A DNA stretch of 64,000 nucleotides from an uncultured Vibrio sp. (GTDB lineage Bacteria; Pseudomonadota; Gammaproteobacteria; Enterobacterales; Vibrionaceae), in NCBI GenBank assembly GCA_947504195.1, contig CANNGN010000003.1:310001-374000 (forward strand), written 5' to 3'. A model generated the notes under the pieces. That model saw only the letters and a program-made list of their open reading frames with translations. It ran no database searches and was not told the origin of the DNA. The translations under genes were made by a program, and so were the position numbers. Below, piece by piece: positions 26,156-36,828 of the stretch (within the stretch, counting starts at the first letter, position 1; every line of letters starts with the position of its first letter).

Positions 26156-26644
26156 TTACCAATCTTCATCCATTAAATCAGACAAACGCTGAGCCTTGTC
26201 GACAGCCTTTTGTCGTTCATCAACTGTCGTTTTTATTGCACGAGATAACCATCCAGTTGGCCCTTCTATAAGCTCAAGTTGTAAATCACGCATTAAGTCG
26301 TGAATATTGCTTCCTTCAGTCACTTTTACCGGGTGAATACCTTTATCAAGCAATTGGCGAATTGCTGACGGTCCACAGGCATTGCAATACACCGCAGAGC
26401 AAGCAGATAAATCTCCAATTCGAATCGGCAGTTTATCGTGCGTTTGAGAGTTGGAGTTGCTGTATTCGATGGCTTCTAACAGATGCCATTCGGTCTCATT
26501 TAAGCCATAAATCAATACGCATTTCGCGCTACCAAAATGTTGGTCTACACGGTGGCGATCTAAGGTCGTAAAACCCACTTTTATACGGAACAGACTGTCA
26601 TCTGGAGTGGGTTCCACATGCAATTTGCGCTCGCTCTTAAACAT
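26156..26644 (-). CDS. nifX: NifX, FeMo-co precursor carrier
   Basis: Binds NifB-co or the VK-cluster and passes it between NifB, NifEN and apo-NifDK. 162 residues, NifX/NafY fold: KVGFTTLDRHRVDQHFGSAK and the conserved CNACGPSAIRQLLDKGIHPVK-type segment. The start is the ATG at 26644, two bases after the nifN stop; an upstream extension lies in nifN and is out of place. Confidence 0.93.
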   Translation of the reverse strand: MFKSERKLHVEPTPDDSLFRIKVGFTTLDRHRVDQHFGSAKCVLIYGLNETEWHLLEAIEYSNSNSQTHDKLPIRIGDLSACSAVYCNACGPSAIRQLLDKGIHPVKVTEGSNIHDLMRDLQLELIEGPTGWLSRAIKTTVDERQKAVDKAQRLSDLMDEDW

Positions 26645-26645
26645 A

Positions 26646-28013
26646 TTATGCGCTCTCCTTCTTCGTAACTTGATCAGAAGAGAAACGGTAAGCACTCACA
26701 TGAGGCGTCACTTCTTCTTTGTGATTTCTCAGCAGTTGGTTGGCTAAAGCAAATATTCGTTCGCGCGTTCCTTCATAACCAAATTGACGCACATCCATAT
26801 TGCCGTATTGGTCATGGCATGGGTAACCCGCTCTGACAACAGGCACTTTAGGCTCACATATTTGAGCGGCGTGAGTATTACTGATCACCGCCGACACCGA
26901 TTCTCCTTTGGGTAGCAACATAGAGAGGTCACCGATAATAATGTCTTGAGCGTCTATTTCTGCCAATTTCGCGGTGTCGAGCGTGGTCACAATTCGCCCT
27001 ATCCTTGTTCCCATATCGGTTAAAATCTGAGCATAACCACAAGCAAGGTCGGGTTCTAAGCCAAGGTTAACCTTTGCATTCGTCAGCAGAAAATGAGTAT
27101 CCACCATCGCATCTTGCAAGCGTTTACGAGCTCGTGTGATCCATTCTGGCACCGCAACACCACTTAGGTCGGATAAACACACAATCAGGTCATCAACCAC
27201 TTCGATCCCCATCCCCATGTTGGAATAGACAAGTGGGATATTGAAGCACTTCTCGAGCCATTTCCCCGTTGGGAGCATCGACTCCCCCACGACAAGGGTT
27301 AATGCACTGTCGGACATCATTTCCACTTCTTCCACAGTGGTTCCGCCCATACTGACTGGTGTGAAATCGAGATCGCCCATATGCCCATCGAGAGACTGAG
27401 AAATATCAGGCACAATGACCGAATCCAAATCGAACGCATCGAGATAGCGCTTCATAGTTTCGATATCGGCCCCCGTCATACCGACCGAGCACAATACATT
27501 GACCTGTTTACGCTGCCTTTTGATTCCTGAAGGTGGGCGAACGAGCTGACGAACAATTCGATCGACAGCATGTGCAAAGCCTGTTTGCATCGTGCCAGTA
27601 AAGTCCGGCGTATTCATACTGACAATGCGGGTCGCGTGGTACTGAGGATTGGCGGTCTTGAACTCTAGAATGACACGAGAAATATCAGTCCCTTGCAGCT
27701 CTGTTAAACCTGTCGTCATTACTGCAATAAGATCCGGTGAATGCTTATCACACAATAACGCTAATGCTTGTTCAAGATTTTCATCTCCGCCCATCACTGC
27801 CGCTATTTGATCGATGGCGGTATTTTGTAGTGGTATCGCCTCTCTAAAATGGGAGATGAGATAGACCTTAGCAAACGCGCTGCATCCCTGAGCACCGTGC
27901 ATCAATGGTATAGAATGGCGAAATCCTAGACTTGCGACTGTCGCACCGGTAGCTGGGCTGGTTTTTAATGGTTGCGTGGATAAAGGTGAATTAATTCGAG
28001 TAATTTTAGTCAT
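26646..28013 (-). CDS. nifN: NifN, FeMo-co assembly scaffold beta subunit
   Basis: Partner of NifE in the scaffold where NifB-co matures to FeMo-co. 455 residues, NifK-related: ATGATVASLGFRHSIPLMHGAQGCSAFAKVYLISHFREA with the cluster Cys in QGC, and IAVMTTGLTELQGTD replacing the Cys found in NifK. Follows nifE by 10 bases. Confidence 0.95.
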   Translation of the reverse strand: MTKITRINSPLSTQPLKTSPATGATVASLGFRHSIPLMHGAQGCSAFAKVYLISHFREAIPLQNTAIDQIAAVMGGDENLEQALALLCDKHSPDLIAVMTTGLTELQGTDISRVILEFKTANPQYHATRIVSMNTPDFTGTMQTGFAHAVDRIVRQLVRPPSGIKRQRKQVNVLCSVGMTGADIETMKRYLDAFDLDSVIVPDISQSLDGHMGDLDFTPVSMGGTTVEEVEMMSDSALTLVVGESMLPTGKWLEKCFNIPLVYSNMGMGIEVVDDLIVCLSDLSGVAVPEWITRARKRLQDAMVDTHFLLTNAKVNLGLEPDLACGYAQILTDMGTRIGRIVTTLDTAKLAEIDAQDIIIGDLSMLLPKGESVSAVISNTHAAQICEPKVPVVRAGYPCHDQYGNMDVRQFGYEGTRERIFALANQLLRNHKEEVTPHVSAYRFSSDQVTKKESA

Positions 28014-28023
28014 GATAAACGCC

Positions 28024-29448
28024 CTATCCTTTCATTGATGAAGTCACTATGTCTAACGCCGCGGTCTCAATCGTTCTATCCCACGGAGCAGTGCTGCTTG
28101 CTTTATTCCATACCGGACTGGTCATGGTTCGCGTCAACTCTTTTGCTAAGGTGATCATTCCTTCATATCCAGCGTAGGCCATTTCTCGTTCTTGATTGAT
28201 GTGAAGGAAAGGAAGTGGCGCTTTAAGTGCGGTGTACATATTCCGGCCGCCCGCGACCAACACATCGGCATCGTATTTGTCGTAAATATCAAGAAGGTTT
28301 CTTGCGCCTCCTTCATCGAGCATCAATGCATCTTCCCCCATAATGTCGATAATTCGGTTTTTATCCGCTTGAGTTGATTTTGTGGTTCCTGTCGCCACGG
28401 TTTCAATCCCCAATTCCGATAACGCACTGATCACAGACCAGGATTTCACACCGCCGGTATACAAGAGTGCTTTTTTACCTTTTAATATGTCGGCATAAGG
28501 TTTCAGAGCGTCACGCACTCGTTGTTCCTCACGAGCAATCACTTCTTCAGTGTGAGCAATCAGCTTTTCATCACCGATCAATTTGGCGAACTGTCGCAAT
28601 GCAAATGAGGTATCTTCGATGCCATAAAAGCTGCCTTCAAACCATGGAACGTTCCAACTTTCTTCAAGTTTTCTGGCAACGTTAATTTGCGCTCGAGAAC
28701 ACACCACCATCGCAGCTTGTGCTCGGTGCATGGTTTGAATCTGATGAAATTGCGTATCACCAGACATACAACACAACACCCGCATGCCTAGCTCTTCAAA
28801 CAATGGGGAGACATACCAGAATTCACCAGCAATGTTGTATTCGCCGATCAATACAATATCGTGAACTTGTTGAGTGGGATCGTGTTTCATCATTGGCTTT
28901 GGCGGCGGCTCTGCGGTACCAATCACCTTGTTGACCATCACTTCGCCTGCGATTCGATTGCCGAGATTCTTATTGCCATAAAACCCGGCAGCATCCACGT
29001 GAACAACCGGAATTCCATAACGCTCTTGGGCCATTTCACAAATTGCGTCAACGTCATTTCCCTCAAGTGCAGGAACACAGGTCATATAAACAAAAACAGC
29101 CGGAGGTTGATGTTCTAAAATCAGTTGCTTGATAGCGTGTAGCAAACGTTTTTCTGCACGCCCCATAATCACATCTTGCTCGTTGAGATCGGTAGTAAAG
29201 CCCAACCGAAACAGATTCGTTCCTGTCGCTTTGGTTCCTCGATTGTTCCAACTATTTCCCGCACACCCAATCGGTCCATGAACAAGATGACCAACATCTG
29301 CAATCGGTAAAAGACTTATTTGTGCACCATCGAAAGGACACCCTCCCGCGGTAGCTCCTGGAGTTGGCCTTGCACAACCAGTTTTAGGTCCAGAGTTATG
29401 TTCACAAGCGGGTTCATCTTGTAATAATTTTATTTCTGACTGCTTCAT
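28024..29448 (-). CDS. nifE: NifE, FeMo-co assembly scaffold alpha subunit
   Basis: 474 residues, NifD-related: [30 protein letters not shown] with the cluster Cys, [15 protein letters not shown], and [13 protein letters not shown]. No FeMo-co His/Cys pair as in NifD. Start at the ATG at 29448, preceded by GGAGG; a longer version to 29469 is not supported. First gene of nifE-N-X-fdxB with its own sigma54 promoter. Confidence 0.95.
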   Translation of the reverse strand: MKQSEIKLLQDEPACEHNSGPKTGCARPTPGATAGGCPFDGAQISLLPIADVGHLVHGPIGCAGNSWNNRGTKATGTNLFRLGFTTDLNEQDVIMGRAEKRLLHAIKQLILEHQPPAVFVYMTCVPALEGNDVDAICEMAQERYGIPVVHVDAAGFYGNKNLGNRIAGEVMVNKVIGTAEPPPKPMMKHDPTQQVHDIVLIGEYNIAGEFWYVSPLFEELGMRVLCCMSGDTQFHQIQTMHRAQAAMVVCSRAQINVARKLEESWNVPWFEGSFYGIEDTSFALRQFAKLIGDEKLIAHTEEVIAREEQRVRDALKPYADILKGKKALLYTGGVKSWSVISALSELGIETVATGTTKSTQADKNRIIDIMGEDALMLDEGGARNLLDIYDKYDADVLVAGGRNMYTALKAPLPFLHINQEREMAYAGYEGMITLAKELTRTMTSPVWNKASSTAPWDRTIETAALDIVTSSMKG

Positions 29449-29503
29449 AACGCCTCCATGCCTTCGCAATTGTTATTCAAAACGAATAATCTTCTAGGTA
29501 TAT

Positions 29504-29519
29504 TGCAATTAGAACGCCA
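29504..29519 (-). promoter_or_regulatory. sigma54 promoter of nifENX-fdxB
   Basis: Minus strand TGGCGTTCTAATTGCA, GG-N10-GC with TTGCA at -12, about 55 bases before the nifE ATG. Confidence 0.83.
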
Positions 29520-29579
29520 AACTTAACCTATTGTTTTAATTTAATTAAATTCAATCTGTTCGTTTTTGTTAGGTCAAAT

Positions 29580-29595
29580 TGTCATAAAAGTGACA
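29580..29595. promoter_or_regulatory. NifA upstream activator site of nifE
   Basis: Perfect and symmetric: TTGTCA-N6-TGACAA containing TGT-N10-ACA; centred 70 bases upstream of the -24 GG. Confidence 0.82.
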
Positions 29596-29736
29596 ATCGG
29601 GGAACAACACACAAATCACCATTGTGGCAATGATTAAAATCGATTAGAAAGCGAGGGAGCAAAGTGCCACGATTGGCCAGTTATTCACCACAAGTGGGGA
29701 ATACTGGCTTATCGTGTCGGGGAAAGGGGTAACATA

Positions 29737-30039
29737 TCATTCATCATGAAGGGCAATCACGACTCCTGTACAACTCTCTAGTCTTTCGGTCAGACCGCTG
29801 CATCCATTGGTACTATGAGCGACAAGGTGAATGTCATACCCATTGCATTCGATATACGCATCACGCGACCCCATTTCAGAGTCATAACAAAACGTAAACC
29901 GCAAATTTGGGTAATCATTTCTTAAATTCGCGATTGTGATGTCGTCAATCGAACTTACCATATCAAGTGATGAAGTAATCTCTTTTAGCGTTGAATGGGT
30001 GACCAGTTCAATGGCAAATGGTGCTTCAATATCACTCAT
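29737..30039 (-). CDS. DUF6129-like nif-associated protein
   Basis: 100 residues, no known activity. The pattern LRNDYPNLRFTFCYDSEMG...YIECNGYDIHLV...CSGLTERLESCTGVVIA resembles the small conserved gene that follows nifTY in Azotobacter and Pseudomonas. Its ATG overlaps the nifY stop by 8 bases and has GAGGAA upstream, so it is coupled to nifY and belongs to the nifHDKTY transcript. No terminator is obvious between its stop and the nifE promoter region. Confidence 0.65.
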   Translation of the reverse strand: MSDIEAPFAIELVTHSTLKEITSSLDMVSSIDDITIANLRNDYPNLRFTFCYDSEMGSRDAYIECNGYDIHLVAHSTNGCSGLTERLESCTGVVIALHDE

Positions 30040-30724
30040 AACATTCCTCCAATGCCAACTCAGTCTGCATCGGATTTACCCCTAAAAAACGTCGAATCCA
30101 AGGCGGTGGGTTCGTTGCGATTACGTTAGATAACTCACTTAAGACTAGGTCCGCTGAAGTGGCTGCAGGTTTTTTAATTGGGTGAATATTGGCACGAGTT
30201 ACCCGAGCGGCTGCAGGCCCACCAATCGACAAGGTAAATAACATCTGACAATCTCGGATTTTATCCAACATTGCAATCGCACGCTCTTCGCCTTTCGAAT
30301 CAGAAGGCATATCACGCACATCCACCAACTGATACTGCGTGGCAGAAACATCGTAGATAAGTACCCGAATACATGAGCCATAGTGACCATTTAACATATT
30401 GCCTTGATTCGATGTCATCGCGACTCGGAGGTTTGGTGTGTCCATAAAATTGAATGCTGGCACTTTAGGAACATCATCACCAATTTCCGGATTACATAAA
30501 ATCGACAAGGCATTAGAGACTTCTTTTCGGCTGATCGTCTCACAAAGAGATGCAACCATGACGCGAAAAGCCTTAGGTGATAAGTCGACGAGCTTTATTT
30601 CTGTTAATGGCTCACCCAAGTGTTGAATCAGTAGTCCAAGCAAAGAGCGTAGATCAACGCTGGGTAACTGCTTTGATGCCAACGCAACACGTAACGCTGC
30701 AGCATCTGAAATCGTTTGTTTCAT
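30032..30724 (-). CDS. nifY: NifY, apo-nitrogenase / cofactor-binding chaperone
   Basis: Holds apo-NifDK or FeMo-co during insertion. 230 residues: a helical N-terminal domain (about 1-85), then a NifX/NafY-type cofactor domain with LRVAMTSNQGNMLNGHYGSC and IGGPAAARVTRANIHPIK. Start at ATG 30724, which has GGAGG 7 bases before it; the GTG at 30730 would sit too near the ribosome site. Confidence 0.9.
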   Translation of the reverse strand: MKQTISDAAALRVALASKQLPSVDLRSLLGLLIQHLGEPLTEIKLVDLSPKAFRVMVASLCETISRKEVSNALSILCNPEIGDDVPKVPAFNFMDTPNLRVAMTSNQGNMLNGHYGSCIRVLIYDVSATQYQLVDVRDMPSDSKGEERAIAMLDKIRDCQMLFTLSIGGPAAARVTRANIHPIKKPAATSADLVLSELSNVIATNPPPWIRRFLGVNPMQTELALEECYE

Positions 30725-30739
30725 CTCCACTCCTCCCTG

Positions 30740-30961
30740 TTAAGCGGCTTGTAATCGTTTAGCTCTGACGGTAATTGGTAGCTTTGGTTTGGTTGTCATT
30801 GGCTCAATATAGTAAATTGCGCCATTCGCGATACGCACTTCGCCACCCCATTTATCGTCACTGTCGAATTCAAAAAAAGTGATCTTCTCTTCAAGATCTT
30901 TTTTAGGTAAATAAAGAACAAAATCTCCCGCTTCGTTGTGCTGAATCATTATATTCGCCAT
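30740..30961 (-). CDS. nifT: NifT/FixU family protein
   Basis: 73 residues, small beta-rich protein always found between nifK and nifY; role unclear and often dispensable. Matches the family in MIQHNEAGDFVLYLPKKDLEE, DDKWGGEVRIANG and the YIEPM...LPITVRAKRL ending. AAGGAA precedes the ATG. Confidence 0.9.
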   Translation of the reverse strand: MANIMIQHNEAGDFVLYLPKKDLEEKITFFEFDSDDKWGGEVRIANGAIYYIEPMTTKPKLPITVRAKRLQAA

Positions 30962-30990
30962 AACATTTCCTTTTGCTTGAGGCTGTCAAA

Positions 30991-31018
30991 AGCCGACGGA
31001 AGACAGTAACCGTCGGCT
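30991..31018 (-). promoter_or_regulatory. hairpin between nifK and nifT
   Basis: Perfect 9-base stem AGCCGACGG / CCGTCGGCT, 10-base loop. On the minus strand it is followed only by TTTTGAC, so it may be a leaky terminator or an RNA-stabilising end that raises nifHDK over nifTY. Confidence 0.6.
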
Positions 31019-31025
31019 AATTGGA

Positions 31026-32591
31026 TTAGCGTACTAAGTCAAAACCAAAGTCGGTTTCACCAAGGACACTACTTTCACGATCCAGTTTCGCTAATACTTC
31101 ATTAACCAATGTGGTTAAAATGTACATCGCACCTTCATAACCTAGCGTCGATTGACGATGTAGGTGGTGACGGTCGAAGATCGGGAAACCAATACGCACT
31201 AGCGGCACTTCAAACTCAGCACCTTTGGCTTTAGTATCGCGCTCAAGGAATTTACCGTAAGAGTTACCAATCAGAAGATCTGGCTTATCGGTAAACAATA
31301 GTGAGCGTAAGTGCCATAAGTCTTGCTTGAAGAATACTTCTGCATTTTCACCATATGGCGTTTCGGCCAATTGAGCTTCGATTTGTTTTTTCCAACGTTT
31401 CGAGCCATTAGTACACAATACGTGTTTGATTTCACAACCAAGTTCAGTCAGGAATTTACACATCCCTAGTAGGTAATCTGGATCACCGTAAAGAGAAATA
31501 GTCACTCCGTGAAGCCAAGTATGAGAGTCGGTCATCATATCGACTAAACGGCCACGTTCTTTGGTTAATGACGCCGAGATAGGCTTACCTGTGACTTCTG
31601 ATACTTTCATTAAGAAATCATCCGTCCACTCCAATCCCATTGGGATCGTTGTGCTAGGCACTTCTTGTTTCCAAACACCTTCAATGTACTTCTTGGTCTT
31701 TACAAGTTGATTTGGCTGAATAAAGAAGGTTGTTTTCGCGTTCGGCGCGTCTTTCATTTCTTCAATCGTGGTGCCACCAGCATACATGCGGTATTCACCG
31801 TCAGCAGGAGTATCCAGCACTTCTGAAGGATCACATAGCAACGAATAATCGACATCCATTTCGTCCATCATGCGACGAATAACGCGATAGTTACCCAGAT
31901 AGGTTTCAAAACCAGGAACAAGGTTTATTTTGCCATTACTGCCAATCTCTTTGCCTTCCATGTCGGTAAAGTACTTCGCCATTCCTTCAAACATTCCATC
32001 CCAACCAGTGACATGACTCCCGACAAATGAAGGTGTGTGAGCGAAAGGTGTTGGCAAACTGTCAGGGATATGTCCCTGTTGTTTGGCATTATTAATAAAC
32101 GCATTCAAATCATCGCCGATAACTTCCGCCATACAAGTGGTCGAAACCGCCATTATCTCTGGCTTGTAGAGTGCATAAGCGTTCTCAAGACCTTCGAACA
32201 TGTTCTTTTGTCCGCCAAATACCGCGGAATCTTCTGTCATTGAATCAGAGACACACGCAATTGGCTCTTTAAAATGACGGTTAAAATAAGAACGGAAGTA
32301 AGCCACACAACCTTGAGATCCGTGGACATACGGCAAAGTTTTCTCAAAGCCGAGAGCACATAATACTGCTCCCAATGGTTGACATGCTTTCGCAGGGTCT
32401 ATCGTGATGTGTTTACGTGCAAAGTTAATCTCTTTGTATTCGTTCGTTGTTGTCCATTCAAAAGTTTCACGAACCTTTTCAGCATCAACGCTGTCTTCAA
32501 AAGATGCGCGCTTGTTCGCCATCATCTCTTGGTATTCTGGTTGCTGAAACAGCGTATAACCAGTTTTGATATCTTCAACTTTCTGAGTCAT
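31026..32591 (-). CDS. nifK: NifK, MoFe nitrogenase beta subunit
   Basis: 521 residues. P-cluster ligands: Cys in AKACQPLGAV, Cys in HGSQGCVAYFRSYFNRH, and Cys in VSTTCMAEVIGDD. Ser and Phe positions around these fit the family. Forms the alpha2-beta2 tetramer with NifD. AGGAGA precedes the ATG; 77 bases separate it from nifD. Confidence 0.97.
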   Translation of the reverse strand: MTQKVEDIKTGYTLFQQPEYQEMMANKRASFEDSVDAEKVRETFEWTTTNEYKEINFARKHITIDPAKACQPLGAVLCALGFEKTLPYVHGSQGCVAYFRSYFNRHFKEPIACVSDSMTEDSAVFGGQKNMFEGLENAYALYKPEIMAVSTTCMAEVIGDDLNAFINNAKQQGHIPDSLPTPFAHTPSFVGSHVTGWDGMFEGMAKYFTDMEGKEIGSNGKINLVPGFETYLGNYRVIRRMMDEMDVDYSLLCDPSEVLDTPADGEYRMYAGGTTIEEMKDAPNAKTTFFIQPNQLVKTKKYIEGVWKQEVPSTTIPMGLEWTDDFLMKVSEVTGKPISASLTKERGRLVDMMTDSHTWLHGVTISLYGDPDYLLGMCKFLTELGCEIKHVLCTNGSKRWKKQIEAQLAETPYGENAEVFFKQDLWHLRSLLFTDKPDLLIGNSYGKFLERDTKAKGAEFEVPLVRIGFPIFDRHHLHRQSTLGYEGAMYILTTLVNEVLAKLDRESSVLGETDFGFDLVR

Positions 32592-32668
32592 AAGTATTCT
32601 CCTACCGTGTCACTAATCTGTGAACTCCGGCTCGGGTTACATTAATTGGAAGTCCTTTCCAACTTACA

Positions 32669-34138
32669 CTAAGCCGTTTTCGCCAGCTCTTCTTCAGATT
32701 CTTCTACCAACCATGGCGCTTTCACTTTGCTCCAGCATGGGTTGTTAATCGTCAAGTCCATGTCACGAGCAAAGATAGCGAAACCATCGACACCGTGGTA
32801 TGGGCCTGAGTAATCCCAGCTATGCATTTGACGGAATGGGAAGCCCATTTTCTGGAATACGTATTTTTCTTTAACACCAGAACCCACTAGGTCAGGTTTT
32901 AGAGCTTTCACAAATTCTTCAAGCTCATACGCACTCGCATCATCAAATAACAAGGTTGAATCTTTCACGTCAGGTTTGGTCTTTACGTAATCATCGTTGT
33001 GAGCAAATTCATAACCGGCACCTGTGATTTCCATGCCGAGATCTTCATAAGCACCAATAATGTGACGAGGACGTAAACCACCGACATACAGCATCACCGA
33101 CTTGCCTTCGAGACGTGGACGATACTTATCGATAACGGCTTGCCACTGCTCACGATAACGGGCAATCACTTCTTCAGTCTGAGCTTGGATTTTTTCATCA
33201 AAGAAGGCCGCAATCTTACGCATTGACTCTTCGATTTTGGTTGGCCCAAAGAGGTTATACTCAATCCATGGAATCCCATTTTTTTCTTCCATGTAACGAA
33301 CGATATAGTTCATCGAGCGGTAACAGTGAACCAAGTTCAGCGCCACTTTGGGGGTGTTTTTCATTTCAGGTAACGTACCGTCGCCAGACCATTGAGCCAC
33401 TACACGCAGTCCCATATCTTCTAAAATGATACGAGAGGACCAGGCATCACCACCGATGTTGTAGTCACCAATAATGGCAACATCGTATGGCGTTGACTCA
33501 ATTTTATCTTCTTCCGCTGACGCATCGAGCACATAGTCACGAATAGTGTCGTTCGCAATATGGTGCCCCAATGATTGAGATACACCACGGAAACCTTCAC
33601 ATCGTACAGGCACGATGGTTTTATCTATTTCCGCACCTTTTACTTTTGCGACCGCTTCGATATCGTCTCCAATCAAACCAACAGGACACTCAGATTGAAC
33701 TGAGATGCCTTTTGATAATGGGAATAAGGCTTCTAACTCATCAATCGCAGCTGAAAGCTTTTTATCGCCGCCAAAAACGATGTCACGCTCTTGGAAATCA
33801 GTCGTAATATTGAAGGTTGCAAATGAATCAACACCTGTAGTACCTGAGTAGTAGTTACGACGCCCTGCACGAGAATATTGACCACATCCAACTGGACCGT
33901 GTGAAATATGAATCATATCTTTCACTGGCCCCCACACTACCCCTTTAGAACCCGCGTAAGCACAACCACGAACAGTCATAACTCCCGGAACCGTTTTGCG
34001 ATTTGATGTAATACATGTGCCTTCCGCGGCCGTATCATTAACGGCGAGGTGTTTTTTTCGATCTTCACGCGCGGTTTCTGGATAGACTTCCAACACCTCG
34101 TCGATCAAAGCTTGAGCTTGTTCTTTATTCATAGACAT
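32669..34138 (-). CDS. nifD: NifD, MoFe nitrogenase alpha subunit
   Basis: 489 residues with all expected ligands: P-cluster Cys in [17 protein letters not shown] and [11 protein letters not shown]; FeMo-co Cys in [10 protein letters not shown] and His in [13 protein letters not shown]; substrate-gating His and Gln regions preserved (GHHIAN). Plain molybdenum-type, not VnfD or AnfD. GAGGG before the ATG at 34138. Confidence 0.97.
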   Translation of the reverse strand: MSMNKEQAQALIDEVLEVYPETAREDRKKHLAVNDTAAEGTCITSNRKTVPGVMTVRGCAYAGSKGVVWGPVKDMIHISHGPVGCGQYSRAGRRNYYSGTTGVDSFATFNITTDFQERDIVFGGDKKLSAAIDELEALFPLSKGISVQSECPVGLIGDDIEAVAKVKGAEIDKTIVPVRCEGFRGVSQSLGHHIANDTIRDYVLDASAEEDKIESTPYDVAIIGDYNIGGDAWSSRIILEDMGLRVVAQWSGDGTLPEMKNTPKVALNLVHCYRSMNYIVRYMEEKNGIPWIEYNLFGPTKIEESMRKIAAFFDEKIQAQTEEVIARYREQWQAVIDKYRPRLEGKSVMLYVGGLRPRHIIGAYEDLGMEITGAGYEFAHNDDYVKTKPDVKDSTLLFDDASAYELEEFVKALKPDLVGSGVKEKYVFQKMGFPFRQMHSWDYSGPYHGVDGFAIFARDMDLTINNPCWSKVKAPWLVEESEEELAKTA

Positions 34139-34187
34139 AAGTTGACCCTCATTGTCTTAAACATAGTTTGAAGAATTAAACGCTTGC

Positions 34188-35165
<978 letters not shown>

Positions 35166-35217
35166 TCAACACTTTAAATAAAAGTAAAATTAAGAGATAG
35201 TACTAGAAACAGAGGTT

Positions 35218-35233
35218 TGTAAGGTTAACTACA
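35218..35233. promoter_or_regulatory. NifA upstream activator site of nifH
   Basis: Perfect TGT-N10-ACA (TGT at 35218, ACA at 35231), centred 93 bases upstream of the -24 GG. Confidence 0.8.
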
Positions 35234-35361
35234 ATTTTTGTCTGCCAATTTGTAACCGCACGACAAACCAAACAAAGCCGCTGTAAAAAAGCCGTCGAAT
35301 TAGAGAGAACAGTGAGAAAGAAATGGAATAAAGAGGAATGGAATGCATCCAACCGACAGAC

Positions 35362-35393
35362 AAAAAAAAGGAGTCGGCATACTCTGCGACTCC
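35362..35393 (-). terminator. terminator after AhpD-like gene
   Basis: Minus strand GGAGTCG, 10-base loop, CGACTCC, followed by eight T. It isolates the nifH control region from the next gene. Confidence 0.9.
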
Positions 35394-35445
35394 AAATGTC
35401 GTTATTAATAGATTAAGTATTCAGTGTTAAATTTTACTGATTAAC

Positions 35446-35997
35446 TTATGCTTTTTTCCAAGCAAACTTTTCAAACACAGCATCAACTGGCGTTTCTGCA
35501 AGGTGGTTAGTGTAGTTACTCATCAATTTTTGAGCTTGACCTAGTACGAGCTCAAGCATCTGACGCTGGGTGTAACCGGCTGCAAAAAAGCGATCAACCT
35601 GTTCTTGGCTAAGGTAACCACGCTCACGTGTCATTGCTAACGTTGTGTCATGCAATACTTGTAGTCTTTCTGTTGGCATTGGAGCACTATTGCGCAGAGC
35701 TTCCGTTAGAGAAGGATCAACGCCCATCATATGTGCAATACCCGTGTGCGCAGGTACACAATAATGACACTCATGCTCAACGTTAATGGTCTGCCAAATT
35801 ACCGTCTTCTCATCAACATCAAATGACGATTCAACGAACAACTTATGCAGTATTTGATAACCTTCTAGTAGACCCGGTGCTTCAGCCATTACGCCATGAA
35901 GCCCAGGTAAACGGCCATTTGCTTTAAATGAGTTTTCTGCGAATTCTTTGCTCTCCGCAGGAACCGTGTCCATTGTATGAATTTTGAAATTACCCAT
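35446..35997 (-). CDS. AhpD-like carboxymuconolactone decarboxylase family protein
   Basis: 183 residues; CMD/AhpD fold with the redox pair in HECHYCVPAHTGIA (CX2C with downstream His), typical of peroxidase-type members rather than true decarboxylases. Probable thiol-based antioxidant or detoxifying enzyme. Start chosen at ATG 35997 (AGGAAC upstream). Divergent from a TetR gene with two palindromic operators between them, so it is probably repressed by it. Confidence 0.85.
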   Translation of the reverse strand: MGNFKIHTMDTVPAESKEFAENSFKANGRLPGLHGVMAEAPGLLEGYQILHKLFVESSFDVDEKTVIWQTINVEHECHYCVPAHTGIAHMMGVDPSLTEALRNSAPMPTERLQVLHDTTLAMTRERGYLSQEQVDRFFAAGYTQRQMLELVLGQAQKLMSNYTNHLAETPVDAVFEKFAWKKA

Positions 35998-36084
35998 CTT
36001 TTTAGTTCCTTTCATCATTTGTATTGTCAATATCGAAGTGATTTTTTGACTTCGTCTTAGTGTGTATAGCGAATATAACTGGAT

Positions 36085-36100
36085 TTGAACGATCGTTCAA
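36085..36100. promoter_or_regulatory. TetR-type operator 1
   Basis: Perfect 16-base palindrome TTGAACGATCGTTCAA between the AhpD-like and TetR genes. Confidence 0.8.
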
Positions 36101-36107
36101 GATAAAA

Positions 36108-36123
36108 TTGAACACGTGTTCAA
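36108..36123. promoter_or_regulatory. TetR-type operator 2
   Basis: Perfect palindrome TTGAACACGTGTTCAA, same outer half-sites as operator 1 and centred exactly 23 bases from it (about two helical turns). It lies 26 bases before the TetR ATG. Confidence 0.8.
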
Positions 36124-36149
36124 AAAATATTGATAAGCGAGAAAGTTCT

Positions 36150-36740
36150 ATGGGGAAAAGTGCGAAGTTCGACCGTACCCAAGTCATTGAGAAAGCGACC
36201 GATCTCTATTGGGAAAAGGGCTTTCATGGCACCTCGATGCGTAATCTTCAGGATGTGATTGATATGCGTCCAGGAAGTATTTATGCCACGTTTGGCAGTA
36301 AAGAAGGATTATTCAAAGAAAGCTTGAAGTTTTATACTGAGCAGGGCGTGAACCGTTTAGCTCAGTGTCTTGACGCGAGTACATCTCCGTTAGCTGGACT
36401 CAAGTTATTTATGCATAAACTGGTCATCAATGCTGATACTTGCCCACCAAGTGGAATGTGTATGTTGGCAAAGACCGTTTCCGAGCTCACCGATGAACAA
36501 CCAGAATTGCTTCAAGCGGCAAAAGATTCGCTTAAAGTGATGGAACAAGAATTTGAAAAAGTCATAATACAAGCTCAAGAAATTGGTGAACTTGATAAAA
36601 ATAGAGACTCGAAGGTACTCGCAAGGCATATCCAAATTCAGATTACTGGATTACGCTCATACGCAAGAATTCATGATGGTGCAGCCCCATTAGAACAGAT
36701 GATTGAAGACGTATTCGAGTACTTTCCTTTCAAAGACTAG
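36150..36740 (+). CDS. TetR family regulator
   Basis: 196 residues: N-terminal helix-turn-helix (VIEKATDLYWEKGFHGTSMRNLQDVIDMRPGSIYATFGSKEGL split over residues 10-55) and a C-terminal ligand domain with TCPPSGMCMLAK, which puts two Cys close together and might sense thiol-reactive compounds. Start taken at ATG 36150, because the longer frame covers the operators. Likely represses itself and the AhpD-like gene. Confidence 0.9.
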   Translation: MGKSAKFDRTQVIEKATDLYWEKGFHGTSMRNLQDVIDMRPGSIYATFGSKEGLFKESLKFYTEQGVNRLAQCLDASTSPLAGLKLFMHKLVINADTCPPSGMCMLAKTVSELTDEQPELLQAAKDSLKVMEQEFEKVIIQAQEIGELDKNRDSKVLARHIQIQITGLRSYARIHDGAAPLEQMIEDVFEYFPFKD

Positions 36741-36828
36741 AACGACACAATGCTTTGTACTTATCTTTTTATTATCGGATAATATTAGTCTACTCTGTTG
36801 ACTAAGTGACAATGTCAAAGGCTTGCGT

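Noticed and set aside
35251..35265. Second NifA-like site upstream of nifH (TGT then ACA)
   Set aside because: The spacer is 9 bases, not 10, so it does not fit the NifA consensus.
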